DNA of 64,000 bases from JAFKFI01 sp963795435 (GTDB taxonomy: Bacteria > Pseudomonadota > Alphaproteobacteria > Acetobacterales > Acetobacteraceae). Every line of letters begins with the position of its first letter. The stretch's first letter is position 1. The stretch covers positions 496,001 through 560,000 of the forward strand of contig CAWCHV010000009.1 of the NCBI GenBank assembly GCA_963795435.1, given 5' to 3'. Under the pieces are notes generated by a model that saw only the letters and a list, made by a program, of their open reading frames with translations, searched no databases and was not told the DNA's origin. The translations under genes were made by a program, and so were the position numbers. Positions 24,967-33,945 of this stretch are shown one piece after another.

Positions 24967-25616
24967 CTCGCGCCCTCGGGCTCAAGGCATTGCCGCAGCC
25001 CGGCCAATCCGCGCCGGATCGAGGATTTCACTGTGCCGAGCGGCATGGCGAATCGATCGGCCAGCTCGGTGTGCGTCAGCCCGTCCATGAAGGCGTGGAC
25101 GATCAGGGCCCGCCGCTCGGCGTCCAGCTCCTCGAGGCAGCGACGCAGCGCGGCACCCTCGGCGCTCCCGAGGAGACGTGCCAGCGGGTCGGGGTCGTCG
25201 TCCTCCTGCTCGGGGAGGTCGAGCCCGGTCACTTCGCGCACGCCGCGGCGCACCAGGTCGAGCGCCCGGTAGCGGACGATACTGGTTAGCCACGCCTCCC
25301 CGGCTCCGCGCGCCGGATCGAATCGGTCGGCATATTGCCAGACGCTCACGAAGGCCTCGTGCATGGCGTCGGCGGCGAGGGCGGACTGGCGCGTGATGCG
25401 CAGCGCGACGGCGTAGAGCCGGCCCGATTGCAGGTCATAGAGACGCCGGAACGCCGCGCGGTCGCCGTCGGCGCTGCGCTGGAGCAGGGCGGCGACGTGC
25501 TCGTCGGCCCGATCGTGCGGAGATGCGCTCAGAAGGACCTCATCGCGTTCAGCTAGACGATACCCGCCGACCCCCGGACCAACAAGCAACCCAACCGGGA
25601 GGGTGACGGGCATCAT
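24963..25616 (-). CDS. ECF RNA polymerase sigma factor (SigK-like)
   Basis: 217 residues. Region 2 (RRLYDLQSGRLYAVALRITRQ... DAMHEAFVSVWQYADRFDP) and region 4 (TELADRFAMPLGTVKSSIRRGLAGLR) are both present. The annotated start gives a 35-residue N-terminal extension that may not be translated. It begins 7 bp after the AsmA-like gene's stop and is coupled to its anti-sigma downstream, so asmA-sigma-antisigma may be one transcript. Confidence 0.93.
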   Translation of the reverse strand: MMPVTLPVGLLVGPGVGGYRLAERDEVLLSASPHDRADEHVAALLQRSADGDRAAFRRLYDLQSGRLYAVALRITRQSALAADAMHEAFVSVWQYADRFDPARGAGEAWLTSIVRYRALDLVRRGVREVTGLDLPEQEDDDPDPLARLLGSAEGAALRRCLEELDAERRALIVHAFMDGLTHTELADRFAMPLGTVKSSIRRGLAGLRQCLEPEGAR

Positions 25617-25623
25617 GTCCGTG

Positions 25624-27681
25624 TTACTTGCGGAGCCGCCCCCCGGATGCAGCGCCGTGGCCGGTCTGCCGACGGATTTCGGCCGGGCTCATGCGGTTCT
25701 TGCCCTGCTCGCCCACCGCCGCCACGGTCCTGGTACAATCGGTGTCCTTGCCGAGCCCGAGTTGGATGGTCGGCAGCAGCGCGGCGAGCGGGGTGAGGAG
25801 CACGCCGAGCGCCGCCGCAACGCCGCCCCGCGCGGCGAGTGCCGCCGGATCGGGCAGGATGCCGGGGCCCTTGAGCGGGCCGCGAATGTCGATCGGCGCG
25901 GGGAGCGAGCCGATGGTGAAATGCTTGGGATCGGTCTTGAGCTGGTAGTCGATGGTCTCGTTGCGCAAATTGATGGTTCCTGAGCCGATGATGTTGGCCT
26001 CGGTGGTGTCCAGCAGCAGAATGCGGGTGTTCAGCACGCCTTGCTGCAGCGGCAGGTCGGCGATCATGCAGCGCACCTGCGTACGTTCGGGCAGCCCGAG
26101 CGCCGAGAGCAGCGCATTGCCGAATTCGAGACCGGCGAGATCGACCAGCAGGCTGCTGAGATCGCCGCCGGTCATGAACAGCTTCAGGTCGCCGTTGCCC
26201 TGCCCCATGATTTGCGCGAGCGAGTTGCCCGACCCGTCGAGCACCGCGCGGCCGCCGATCGTGCCGGCGCCGCCGAACGTATGCGTCGCGGCCAGGAGCC
26301 GCGAGACGTCGACCTGATGGAACTCCACGTCGGCCTTGACCGCGAGCGCCTTGCCCTTCGGCGTTAGGTCCACGGTGCCGGAGATGCGGCCCCGGCCGAC
26401 GCCGAAGCTGACCGGATGCACGCGGATGGCCCCGTCGCGAATGGTGAGGTCGACCGCGAGATCGTCGAGCGGGATCGAGCGGCCCTGGATGCGATGCCCG
26501 CGGTACTTCAGGTCCACGTCGGCGGCCTGCAGCTTGGGCAGGCTGATCGGCTGATCGGGCAGCAGGTTGGGGCTGCGCGCCGCGGCCGCCTTTTCCCGGC
26601 GCTGCTGTGGGGTCTGACCGCCGCCGGCCGGGCCGGGCGTGGCGCCGATGAAGCCGCCGAGATCGGTAAGGTCCACCAGCTTCGAGGCAAGATCGGCCGT
26701 CATGTGCGGCCGCTCCGCGCCGGGATCGACGGCGATCGAGCCTTCGAGGTCGCTGTGCCCGACGCGGCCGGTCATGTGGTCGAAGCGGATCTTGCGTTCG
26801 GCGTAGTCCAGATTGCCGGTGATGCGATAGGGCGGCGTCTCGGGGATCGGGATGCCGGTGAGGTGGTAGAGCTGCGCCATGTCCGGCCCGGCCAGGTCGA
26901 GCTTGATGTCGGCGCCCTTGAACGCCAGCGGGTCCTGCACCGTACCGGTGATCGCGACGTGCGTGGGGCCGTTCTCGACGTGCAGGTCGATCGGATAGGG
27001 GCGGGCCTTGTCGCGGAGGGAGAGTAAGGCGCCGCCCACGAACCGCCCGGTGATCGGCTGGCCGGCGTAGGTGCCCTTCGCGTTCACCAGGAGCTGCGCG
27101 CCCTCCGAGTCGGTGGCGGCCTCGGGCTCGCGAGTGGCGACGTCGAGCGCGAAATCGGCCTTCAGCTTCGGGATCACCACCTTGGCGTGCCCGTTATCGA
27201 TCCTGATGTCGCCGATCTTCACGGATGGGCCACCCGATGACGAGGACATGGCGAGCTTCCAATTCGGCTCGCCGGATGGCGACGTTCCGATGTCGAACAC
27301 CGGGTGCTGGATTTCGACGCGGGGAACCAGCACCACCGAGCGGTCGTGCAGCAACGCGCCCAAATCGACATCCACGGCAAGGCGGTCGATCCGGCCCATG
27401 CGGCTGTCGGGAGGGAAGCCGTCCGGGTTGGCGATCTCGACGTCGTCGGCCACGATGCGCGTCACGCCGCCGGGGTGGACGTGCAGATGGGCGATCGTCA
27501 CCGGCCGGCCGAGGGTCGTCGAGGCGCGGGCCTGCACGAAGGGGATGAACCAGTCCCAGTTCCAAAACACGACGACGAGCACGATGGCGGCGAGGAACAC
27601 GCCCAACGCGATCAGCCATCGGGGGAAGCGATGCTGGGCCATCGCAGCCCGTAACGGCCCTGCCGGCTCGGCGGTTGCCAC
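25624..27681 (-). CDS. AsmA family protein
   Basis: 685 residues. One N-terminal membrane helix (about 22-42, WLIALGVFLAAIVLVVVFW), then a long beta-rich periplasmic part with AsmA features: VTIAHLHVHPGGVTRIVADDVEIANPDGF near the start and a C-terminal block (FGNALLSALGLPERTQVRCMIADLPLQQGVLNTRILLLDT). AsmA/TamB-like proteins bridge the periplasm and are thought to move phospholipids to the outer membrane. It lies directly upstream of the ECF sigma gene, suggesting an envelope-stress link, and is divergent from a small secreted protein. Confidence 0.9.
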   Translation of the reverse strand: MATAEPAGPLRAAMAQHRFPRWLIALGVFLAAIVLVVVFWNWDWFIPFVQARASTTLGRPVTIAHLHVHPGGVTRIVADDVEIANPDGFPPDSRMGRIDRLAVDVDLGALLHDRSVVLVPRVEIQHPVFDIGTSPSGEPNWKLAMSSSSGGPSVKIGDIRIDNGHAKVVIPKLKADFALDVATREPEAATDSEGAQLLVNAKGTYAGQPITGRFVGGALLSLRDKARPYPIDLHVENGPTHVAITGTVQDPLAFKGADIKLDLAGPDMAQLYHLTGIPIPETPPYRITGNLDYAERKIRFDHMTGRVGHSDLEGSIAVDPGAERPHMTADLASKLVDLTDLGGFIGATPGPAGGGQTPQQRREKAAAARSPNLLPDQPISLPKLQAADVDLKYRGHRIQGRSIPLDDLAVDLTIRDGAIRVHPVSFGVGRGRISGTVDLTPKGKALAVKADVEFHQVDVSRLLAATHTFGGAGTIGGRAVLDGSGNSLAQIMGQGNGDLKLFMTGGDLSSLLVDLAGLEFGNALLSALGLPERTQVRCMIADLPLQQGVLNTRILLLDTTEANIIGSGTINLRNETIDYQLKTDPKHFTIGSLPAPIDIRGPLKGPGILPDPAALAARGGVAAALGVLLTPLAALLPTIQLGLGKDTDCTRTVAAVGEQGKNRMSPAEIRRQTGHGAASGGRLRK

Positions 27682-27745
27682 TCGCTTGCCCAGGTGGCCG
27701 GATCACGGCAGACCTATGGCCCGAAGCCTCGATGGGAGCACCACG

Positions 27746-27988
27746 ATGCGCCGAACCGCCATGAGCATTGCGGCACTGCTCTGCCTCGGCTGCCCTGCAT
27801 GGGCGGAGGACCAGCCGCGCACGTCCGATCCGCCACCGCCGCCCCGAGCGGCCCCGCAGCCGGAGACTCGCGCGGACACGACGCCCGCGCCGACCGCGCA
27901 TCCGGTGCCGCCGAGCGCGCCGCCGGGTTCGCTCACGGTGCGGCTGAACGGCCGGATCGGCGTCTCCGGCGGGGTCGGACTGCGCTGA
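27746..27988 (+). CDS. small exported Pro-rich protein, possibly truncated porin N-terminus
   Basis: 80 residues: signal peptide (MSIAALLCLGCPAWA), a Pro/Thr-rich linker, then GSLTVRLNGRIGVSGGVG before the stop. The VRLNGR segment resembles the first beta strand of Acetobacteraceae outer-membrane porins, in my recollection, so this may be the stub of a lost porin; alternatively it is a genuine small periplasmic protein. It ends 7 bp before the end of the convergent SDR gene. Confidence 0.55.
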   Translation: MRRTAMSIAALLCLGCPAWAEDQPRTSDPPPPPRAAPQPETRADTTPAPTAHPVPPSAPPGSLTVRLNGRIGVSGGVGLR

Positions 27989-27995
27989 GCCCCGC

Positions 27996-28775
27996 TCAGG
28001 CGGTCGCCGCGCCGTCCACCGGCATGGCCACGCCGGAGACGTAGGAGGCCTCGTCCGAGATCAGGAACAGCGCCGCGCTGGCGATCTCGTCGGGCTTGCC
28101 GGGGCGGCCGAACGGCACGCGGCCGGCGCGCTCCGTCACCAGGGTCTCGACATCCTTGCCGGCCGGCGCCTGCTGGTCGGGGCGGAGCACGAAGGTCCGC
28201 AGCATCGGCGTGTCGATCGGGCCGGGGCAGATGGCGTTGACCCGGATGCGGTCGGGCGCGAGGCGCTTGGCCAGCGAGCGCACGAAGCCGACCACGCCGA
28301 ACTTCGCCATCGAGTAGACCGGGCTGTTGGGCGAGCCGGTCAGACCGGAGATGGACGAGGTGAACAGCAGGCTGCCGCCGCGCCGCGCCCGAAGGACGGG
28401 GATAGCGGCCTCCGTGGTGACGAGCACGCTGCGGCAATTAAGATCCATCGCCAGCGCGTAATCCGCCATGTCGATCCCCTCCAGCGAGGCGGGACCGGGA
28501 TGGCCGACATGGTTCCAGACGAAATCGAGATTGCCGAATTCGGCGACCGTGCGGCCAACGATGTCCTTGGCGAATGCGTCCTGCGTCAGATCGCCCGAGA
28601 TCGCCACCGCCTTGCCGCCGGCCGAGCGGATTTCAGCGGCCACCGCCTCGGCCTGCCCTGCGTCCAGATCGACCACCGCGACCGACGCTCCCTCCTTGGC
28701 GAACCGCACCGCGCCGGCGCGTCCCATGCCGGACGCCGCCGCCGTGACGATGCCGATTTTTCCCGCGAGCCGCAT
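27996..28775 (-). CDS. SDR family oxidoreductase
   Basis: 259 residues, cytoplasmic. Cofactor motif TAAASGMG (11-18), acidic D36 after strand 2 suggesting NAD rather than NADP, NHVG (88-91) in place of NNAG, and the catalytic Y154-K158 in YSMAK. Substrate unknown. On the same strand, 46 bp upstream, lies the scar of a branched-chain amino-acid ABC transporter, so it probably belonged to a larger operon with the SDR and MDR genes at 29-31 kb. Confidence 0.94.
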   Translation of the reverse strand: MRLAGKIGIVTAAASGMGRAGAVRFAKEGASVAVVDLDAGQAEAVAAEIRSAGGKAVAISGDLTQDAFAKDIVGRTVAEFGNLDFVWNHVGHPGPASLEGIDMADYALAMDLNCRSVLVTTEAAIPVLRARRGGSLLFTSSISGLTGSPNSPVYSMAKFGVVGFVRSLAKRLAPDRIRVNAICPGPIDTPMLRTFVLRPDQQAPAGKDVETLVTERAGRVPFGRPGKPDEIASAALFLISDEASYVSGVAMPVDGAATA

Positions 28776-28821
28776 GGTTCCCCCTTCCTGCTTGTCTGGA
28801 GCCGAGCATAACGCGGCGGCG

Positions 28822-29021
28822 TCAGCCCATGTAGCTCTCGATCACCCGCGGGTCGGCCGCCACATCGCGCGCCGTGCCGTCGAGCACCAGTTCGCCAGCC
28901 GCCATGAGCTAGGCATGGTCGGCGTGGCGCAGCACCTCGCGGGCGTTCTGCTCGAAGCCGCGACACCGAGCAGCCCGCCCGAGACGAGGCCGTTGACCAG
29001 GAGCTGGAGTGCGAGGCTCAT
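28822..29021 (-). pseudogene. scar of a liv-type ABC transporter operon (livH start joined to livF end)
   Basis: 200 bp containing two unrelated gene ends. At the 5' side an ATG opens MSLALQLLVNGLVSGGLLGV, the typical N-terminus of a LivH branched-chain amino-acid permease. About 65 bp in, the frame changes and the rest reads as the last 44 codons of a LivF ATPase: FEQNAREVLRHADHA, an in-frame TAG where the family has tyrosine, LMAAGELVLDGTARDVAADP and VIESYMG then TGA. Everything between (rest of livH, livM, livG, most of livF) is gone. It sits 9 bp after the SDR gene at 29031. Confidence 0.85.
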
Positions 29022-29030
29022 GCGCGGCGA

Positions 29031-29816
29031 TCAGTCATTCCGGTTGCTGGCCCCGCCGTCGACCGTGACCACCGTGCCGCTGATATAGCCGGCACGCGGC
29101 GAGGCGAGGAAGGCCACCAGGTCGGCCACCTCGCCGGCGTTCGCCATGCGGCCGAATGGCAGGTTCATCTCGGCTTCCAGCTCGCGCCAGCGCGCTTCAT
29201 TGCCCCAGCGTTGCAGCGCCCAGCTTCGCAGCATGGTCTCGGCCCGGTCGGTCGCGGTGAGCGCCGGGTTGACCGCGACGACGCGGATGCCGTCATCGGC
29301 CGAGCGGCCGCCGACCGCGCGGGTGAACGCCATCAGCGCCGCGTTGCCGGTCGAGCCGATCACGTAGTCGGCGCGCGGCCGCTCGCCCGCCGCGCCGACC
29401 ACGTTGACGATCACGCCGCCGCCGCTCGCCTTCATGGACCGATAGCATGATCTCGCGAGGTCGATGTAGCCGAACACCTTGAGCTCCCAAGCCGCGCGCC
29501 AGGTGCCGTCGGGCGTGTCGAGCAGGTTGCCGCCGGGATTGGCGCCCGCGTTGTTCACCAGGATGTCGACATTGGCGCACAGCTCGGCGACCCGCGCGCG
29601 CTCGTCCGGGATAGAGAGGTCGGCGGCGATGGCGCGGATGTGGGCACTCTGATGGCCGGCGCGCAGGGCGGCGGCGAGATCGTCCAGCGGTCCGGCGGTG
29701 CGGCTGACGAGATCGAGGTGGCAGCCCTCGCTGGCGAGCACCTCGGCGACGGCGCGGCCGATCCCCTTGCTCGCGCCGGTGACGAGTGCCCGCTTGCCGT
29801 GCAGTTGCAGGTCCAA
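29031..29816 (-). CDS. SDR family protein lacking the usual YxxxK lysine
   Basis: 261 residues. The cofactor motif TGASKGIG (13-20) and NNAG (88-91) are present, but the active-site stretch reads ADYVIGSTGNAAL, so Y151 is followed by serine where the catalytic lysine is expected, and the usual serine pair is replaced by VVGAAG. This appears to be a known variant subgroup rather than a broken gene, since the rest is intact. Start is TTG 29816 with GGAG upstream; the long open frame beyond it is shadow of the MDR gene, whose stop lies 17 bp upstream. Confidence 0.88.
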   Translation of the reverse strand: MDLQLHGKRALVTGASKGIGRAVAEVLASEGCHLDLVSRTAGPLDDLAAALRAGHQSAHIRAIAADLSIPDERARVAELCANVDILVNNAGANPGGNLLDTPDGTWRAAWELKVFGYIDLARSCYRSMKASGGGVIVNVVGAAGERPRADYVIGSTGNAALMAFTRAVGGRSADDGIRVVAVNPALTATDRAETMLRSWALQRWGNEARWRELEAEMNLPFGRMANAGEVADLVAFLASPRAGYISGTVVTVDGGASNRND

Positions 29817-29833
29817 TTCCGTTTCTCCCGATA

Positions 29834-30811
29834 CTAGACGGTGAGCACGATCTTGCCCGCGTGCTCCCGAGACAGCAGCGCGCGCATCGCTTCGGCGACA
29901 TTGCTCAACGGAAAGGTTGTGGAGACGCGCGGGCGCAGCCTGCCCTGTTCCCACCAGCGCAGCAGCTCGCGCAGCTTGCCCGCCGAGGAGGCCGGGTCGC
30001 GCTCGGATTGCGCGCCCCAGACCACGCCGATGATCGAGACGTTCTTGACCAGCACGAGATTGGCCGGGATCGCGGGCACGCGGCCGGAGGCGAAGCCCAC
30101 GATCAGCATTCGCGCCTCCCAGTTCACCGCCCGCAGCGCCTGGTCGAAGGCGTCGCCGCCCACCGGATCGTACACCACGTCGACGCCCGCGCCGCCGGTG
30201 AGCGCGCGCACCCGGTCGCGGATGCTCTCGCGCCTGTAGTCGATCACCTCGTCGGCGCCGTGCTCGCGTGCGATGGCGCATTTCTCGGCACTGCCGGCGG
30301 CGGCGATCACCCGCGCGCCGAGATGCTTGCCGATCTCCACCGCCGTCAGCCCCACGCCGCCGGCGGCACCCAGCACCAGCAGCGTCTCGCCGGCGCGAAG
30401 GTGGCCGCGATGGGTCAGCGCGAAATGCGACGTGCCGTAGGCGACCGGGAAGGCGGCGGCGGTGACGAAATCCATCGCGTCGGGGATCGGCACGACCAGC
30501 GCGTCGCTGACCACCAGTTCCTCGGCGAACCCGCCGGCAGCGCGCAGGTAGGCGATGACGCGCATCCCCGGCCGCAGCGTCGCGACACCCGCTCCGATCT
30601 CGGCGATCTCGCCGGCGATCTCGATGCCGGGGGTGAAGGGGAAGGGCGGCTTGACCTGGTACTGGCCGGCGATCATCAGCGTGTCGGCGAAATTGAGCCC
30701 GCAGGCGCGGATGCGAATGCGGACCTCGCCGGGTCCGACCGGCGGGCTCGCCACGTCCTCGAACGTCAGCGCGTCCGGGCCGCCGAATGCGCGGCAGAGG
30801 ACAGCCTTCAT
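29834..30811 (-). CDS. MDR-superfamily NADPH:quinone oxidoreductase
   Basis: 325 residues of the zinc-independent quinone oxidoreductase type: N-terminal GroES-like fold with ACGLNFADTLMIAGQY, NADPH loop LGAAGGVG, the YDPVGGD segment and C-terminal LLSREHAGKIVLTV. ATG 30811 has GAGG upstream; a longer frame from 30916 lacks homology. It is the first gene of a minus-strand run with two SDRs and the liv scar. Probably reduces enones or quinones or acts on acyl chains; substrate unknown. Confidence 0.92.
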   Translation of the reverse strand: MKAVLCRAFGGPDALTFEDVASPPVGPGEVRIRIRACGLNFADTLMIAGQYQVKPPFPFTPGIEIAGEIAEIGAGVATLRPGMRVIAYLRAAGGFAEELVVSDALVVPIPDAMDFVTAAAFPVAYGTSHFALTHRGHLRAGETLLVLGAAGGVGLTAVEIGKHLGARVIAAAGSAEKCAIAREHGADEVIDYRRESIRDRVRALTGGAGVDVVYDPVGGDAFDQALRAVNWEARMLIVGFASGRVPAIPANLVLVKNVSIIGVVWGAQSERDPASSAGKLRELLRWWEQGRLRPRVSTTFPLSNVAEAMRALLSREHAGKIVLTV

Positions 30812-30930
30812 GGATCGCATCCTCTTCGTGGAAAGGCGGCCGGCGACAGCGAAACGACGCCGGCTTATGCGCGTAAACAGGCTGGCCGAACCGCTTTGGT
30901 CGGTCAAGCCGATCAAGCGGAGGACGCTGC

Positions 30931-31383
30931 ATGTCGCTGGCCAGGAAGTTCACCGAGTTCGCCACCGGGGTCGCGCACGCGACGGGCCGCCCCTCAAGCT
31001 TCGCGGTTTGCGTGGTGCTGGTGGTCCTGTGGGCGGCGAGTGGTCCCTATTTCCACTTCTCCGACACTTGGCAGCTTGTCATCAATACCGGAACGACGAT
31101 CGTCACGTTCCTGATGGTGTTCCTGATCCAGAACACCCAGAACCGCGATGGCGCGGCGATTCAGGCCAAGCTCGACGAGCTGATCCGCACCGGGGCCGCG
31201 CAGAACCGCTACATCGGCATCGAGAGCCTCACCGAGGGAGAGCTGAACGAGCTGCGCGAACGCTGCGCCATCCGCGCCAAGGTGGGGGTGCTGGACAGCG
31301 CGCAAGAGGCGGCCGACGCGGCGCAGGATGCGGCGAATGCCCGCGCGGCCCGCGCGGTCGAGGAGGCCAGCGGCCTCGCCTGA
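30931..31383 (+). CDS. low-affinity iron permease family protein
   Basis: 150 residues. Two membrane helices in the first 70 residues with family segments (ATGRPSSFAVCVVLVVLWAASGPYFHFSDTWQ; INTGTTIVTFLMVFLIQNTQNRD), then a soluble tail with LDELIR and Ala/Glu-rich helices. The name comes from yeast Fet4; bacterial members are small and transport is not shown. Divergent from the MDR gene. Confidence 0.9.
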   Translation: MSLARKFTEFATGVAHATGRPSSFAVCVVLVVLWAASGPYFHFSDTWQLVINTGTTIVTFLMVFLIQNTQNRDGAAIQAKLDELIRTGAAQNRYIGIESLTEGELNELRERCAIRAKVGVLDSAQEAADAAQDAANARAARAVEEASGLA

Positions 31384-31506
31384 TCAGCCCGACGAAGACT
31401 TGGCGATCCCGGCGACGGCGGATACGATCGGCGTGTCCAAGAAACAAGACCGCTCGCGCAATTCGTCACATGGGCGGATTCGGGCTGAACGGGGAGGAGC
31501 TTCGCT

Positions 31507-32724
31507 ATGCTGACCAGACGGACCGCGCTCGCCGGTGCGGCGGCACTTACGGCGGCCGGCGGCATTCGCCCTGTCCGGGCGCAGGGCGACACCACCATTC
31601 GCATCGGCGTGCTCAACGACAAGTCGGGCGTGTATCGGGACGTCGGCGGCCCCGGGTCGGTCGCCTGCGTGAAGCAGGCGGTCGCGGAATTCGCCACCCA
31701 GCATGGCCTCAAGGTGGAGGTCCGCGTCGCCGACCATCAGAACAAGCCGGATACCGGGGTCTCCATCGCCAGGCAGTGGTTCGCGGAAGGTGTCGACGTC
31801 ATCACCGACATCCAGGGCTCGGCGATCGCGCTCGCGTTGCAGAGCGTCGTGAAGAACGCCGACAAGGTGATGCTGGCGTGCAACGTCGGCACCTCCGACC
31901 TGACGGGCAAGGCCTGCTCGCCGAACACCATCCATTTCGCCTATGACACATACATGGTGGGCAGCGCGACCGGCTCGGCGGTGGTCAAGCAGGGCGGCGA
32001 CACCTGGTTCTTCATCCGCGCCGACTATGCCTTCGGCAAGTCGCTGCAGAGCGACACGACGGGCGTGATCGAGCGCAGCGGCGGCAAGGTGATCGGCAGC
32101 ATCGCGGTGCCGTTCCCGAACACCGATTTCTCGGGCGCGCTGATCGCGGCGCAGTCCTCCGGCGCCAAGGTGATCGGGCTCGCCGAGGCCGGGACCGATC
32201 TCGTCAACTGCCTCAAGCAGGCGGCGGAATTCGGCATCACCAAGCGCGGCCAGAAACTCGCGGCGCTGCTGCTGTTCATCAACGACGTGCACGCGCTCGG
32301 GCTACGGGCGGTGCAGGGGCTGGTGCTGTCCAACACGTTCTACTGGGATCTCAACGACCGTACGCGAGGCTTCACCGCCCGCGTCCGCGAGGCGATCGGC
32401 GCGCCGCCCAACATGTCGCAGGCGGCCAACTACACGGCCGTGCTGCATTATCTGAAGGCGGTGGCGGCGATCGGCGTGCCGGCGGCCAAGCAGTCGGGGC
32501 TCGCCGCGATCAAATGGATGAAGGCCAACAAGATCGAGGACGAGGCCTACGGCGAGGCGACGATCCGGCCGGATGGCCTGACCGTCAGCCCCGGCTATCT
32601 GTGCGAGGTGAAGACCCCGGAGGAGAGCAAGCACCCGTGGGATTATTACCGGGTGCTGGCGACGATCCCGGTGGAGGCGGCCTGGCGCCCACTGTCCCAA
32701 GGCGGCTGCCCGCTCGTGACCTGA
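31507..32724 (+). CDS. ABC transporter substrate-binding protein (LivK/Peripl_BP_6 type)
   Basis: 405 residues. A twin-arginine-like leader (TRRTALAGAAALTAAG) ends near PVRAQG, followed by a periplasmic type-1 binding fold: IRIGVLNDKSGVYRDVGG, ADHQNKPDTGVSIARQWF, CSPNTIHFAYDTYMVG, and C-terminal CEVKTPEESKHPWDYYRVL. These feed Liv-type importers of branched-chain amino acids, aromatics or related acids. No permease or ATPase is adjacent; only the liv scar 2.5 kb away, on the other strand, remains, so it may be an orphan of that lost transporter. Confidence 0.92.
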   Translation: MLTRRTALAGAAALTAAGGIRPVRAQGDTTIRIGVLNDKSGVYRDVGGPGSVACVKQAVAEFATQHGLKVEVRVADHQNKPDTGVSIARQWFAEGVDVITDIQGSAIALALQSVVKNADKVMLACNVGTSDLTGKACSPNTIHFAYDTYMVGSATGSAVVKQGGDTWFFIRADYAFGKSLQSDTTGVIERSGGKVIGSIAVPFPNTDFSGALIAAQSSGAKVIGLAEAGTDLVNCLKQAAEFGITKRGQKLAALLLFINDVHALGLRAVQGLVLSNTFYWDLNDRTRGFTARVREAIGAPPNMSQAANYTAVLHYLKAVAAIGVPAAKQSGLAAIKWMKANKIEDEAYGEATIRPDGLTVSPGYLCEVKTPEESKHPWDYYRVLATIPVEAAWRPLSQGGCPLVT

Positions 32725-32803
32725 GTGTCCGCCCAGGAGCAGGCTGGGCCAACTTCGTCTCCGCGCCGACAGCCGCGACCGGACCCGAAATCCCCGGCAG
32801 CGC

Positions 32804-33895
32804 CTACCGGCGCGCCTCCAACACCATGTTGAACGGCGTCTCGGTCGCCTTGCGGAATCGGGTAAAGCCGCCCTCGGTGACGACCTGGCGAAGCCGGATC
32901 TCGCCCGCCTGGGCGCCGAGGCCGAGCCCGACTTCCTGCGACAGCGAGGCGGGGGTGCAGATCATGGTCGACGCCGCGTAGTACAGGCGGCCGACCGGGT
33001 TCAGGTTGTCGACCAGCCGGTCACCGGCTTGCGGCTCGACGATCATCCATGTGCCGTCGTCTGCCAGAGTCGAATGGACGTGACGGGCCGCGCCGGCCGG
33101 GTCGCCCATGTCGTGCAGGCAGTCGAAGAACGTCACCAGGTCATAGCCGGTGCCGGGGAACTGCTTGGCCGCCGCGACCTCGAACGAGACGCGGTCGCTG
33201 ACGCCGGCCTCCATCGCGGCCTCGCGCGCCGCCTCGATCGAGGGCGCGTGGTAGTCGAAACCCCGGATGCGGGCCTCGGGGAACGCCTTGGCCATGATGA
33301 TGGTGGAGTTGCCGACGCCACACCCGACATCCGCCACCGTGCCGCCGCGCGCGAGCCGGTCCGCGACGCCGTCGAGAGCCGGGATCCACTCCTGCGTCAG
33401 ATGGTGCAGGTAGCTGGTGCGGAAAAACCTCCCGGTGCCGCAGAACAGGCAGGAGTCCTGCTCGTGCCAGCCCACGCCGCGGCCAGAGCGGAACGCCTCG
33501 ATGATCTTCGGCTCGGCGCGGAAGGCGGCGGCGATGATGTCGTACATCCCCGCCAGGAAGGCCGGGCTGTCCTCGTTGGCGAACACCATCGCCTGCTCCG
33601 GCGGCAGGGTGAAACGCTCCGTCGCCGGATCGTAGGTGACATACTCGGACGCGGCCTGTGCCGCGAGCCACTCGCGGACATAGCGTTCCGCGGTTCCGGT
33701 CTTGCGCGCAAGCTCGCGGGAGGTCACGGGACCCTCGGCCATCGCCTTGTAGAGGCCGAGCTTGTCGCCCACGAGCGCCAGCGAGGCGTTCATCGCGGAC
33801 CCCAGGTCGCCTACCATCCGGCCGACGAACGCGTTGAGCTTATCCATGTCGGGCTGTGCGGCTGCGTTCTGCTGCTGCATGTTCGCTCTCCCCAT
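32804..33895 (-). CDS. class I SAM-dependent methyltransferase with N-terminal winged helix
   Basis: 363 residues. The N-terminal region (about 20-110) is a dimerisation/winged-helix domain (LVGDKLGLYKAMAEGPVTSRELARKTG), then the SAM-binding core with motif I VADVGCGVGNSTI and VTFFDCLHDMGDPAGAARH. This is the layout of the Rv2258c-like methyltransferase group. Starts at 33895 or 33880 are possible. Substrate unknown. It lies downstream, on the same strand, of the LuxR-type gene, separated by a 36-bp perfect palindrome. Confidence 0.9.
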   Translation of the reverse strand: MGRANMQQQNAAAQPDMDKLNAFVGRMVGDLGSAMNASLALVGDKLGLYKAMAEGPVTSRELARKTGTAERYVREWLAAQAASEYVTYDPATERFTLPPEQAMVFANEDSPAFLAGMYDIIAAAFRAEPKIIEAFRSGRGVGWHEQDSCLFCGTGRFFRTSYLHHLTQEWIPALDGVADRLARGGTVADVGCGVGNSTIIMAKAFPEARIRGFDYHAPSIEAAREAAMEAGVSDRVSFEVAAAKQFPGTGYDLVTFFDCLHDMGDPAGAARHVHSTLADDGTWMIVEPQAGDRLVDNLNPVGRLYYAASTMICTPASLSQEVGLGLGAQAGEIRLRQVVTEGGFTRFRKATETPFNMVLEARR

Positions 33896-33945
33896 GCGTA
33901 TCGTTTCGCACGGGAAGCTATCGGTCGGCGGTCAGCGGCCGCTTC

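Noticed and set aside
29816..30965. Long extension of the SDR frame across the MDR gene, suggesting a 644-residue fusion
   Set aside because: The extra sequence is Arg/Gly-rich shadow of the MDR gene; a TTG start with GGAG at 29816 explains the SDR.
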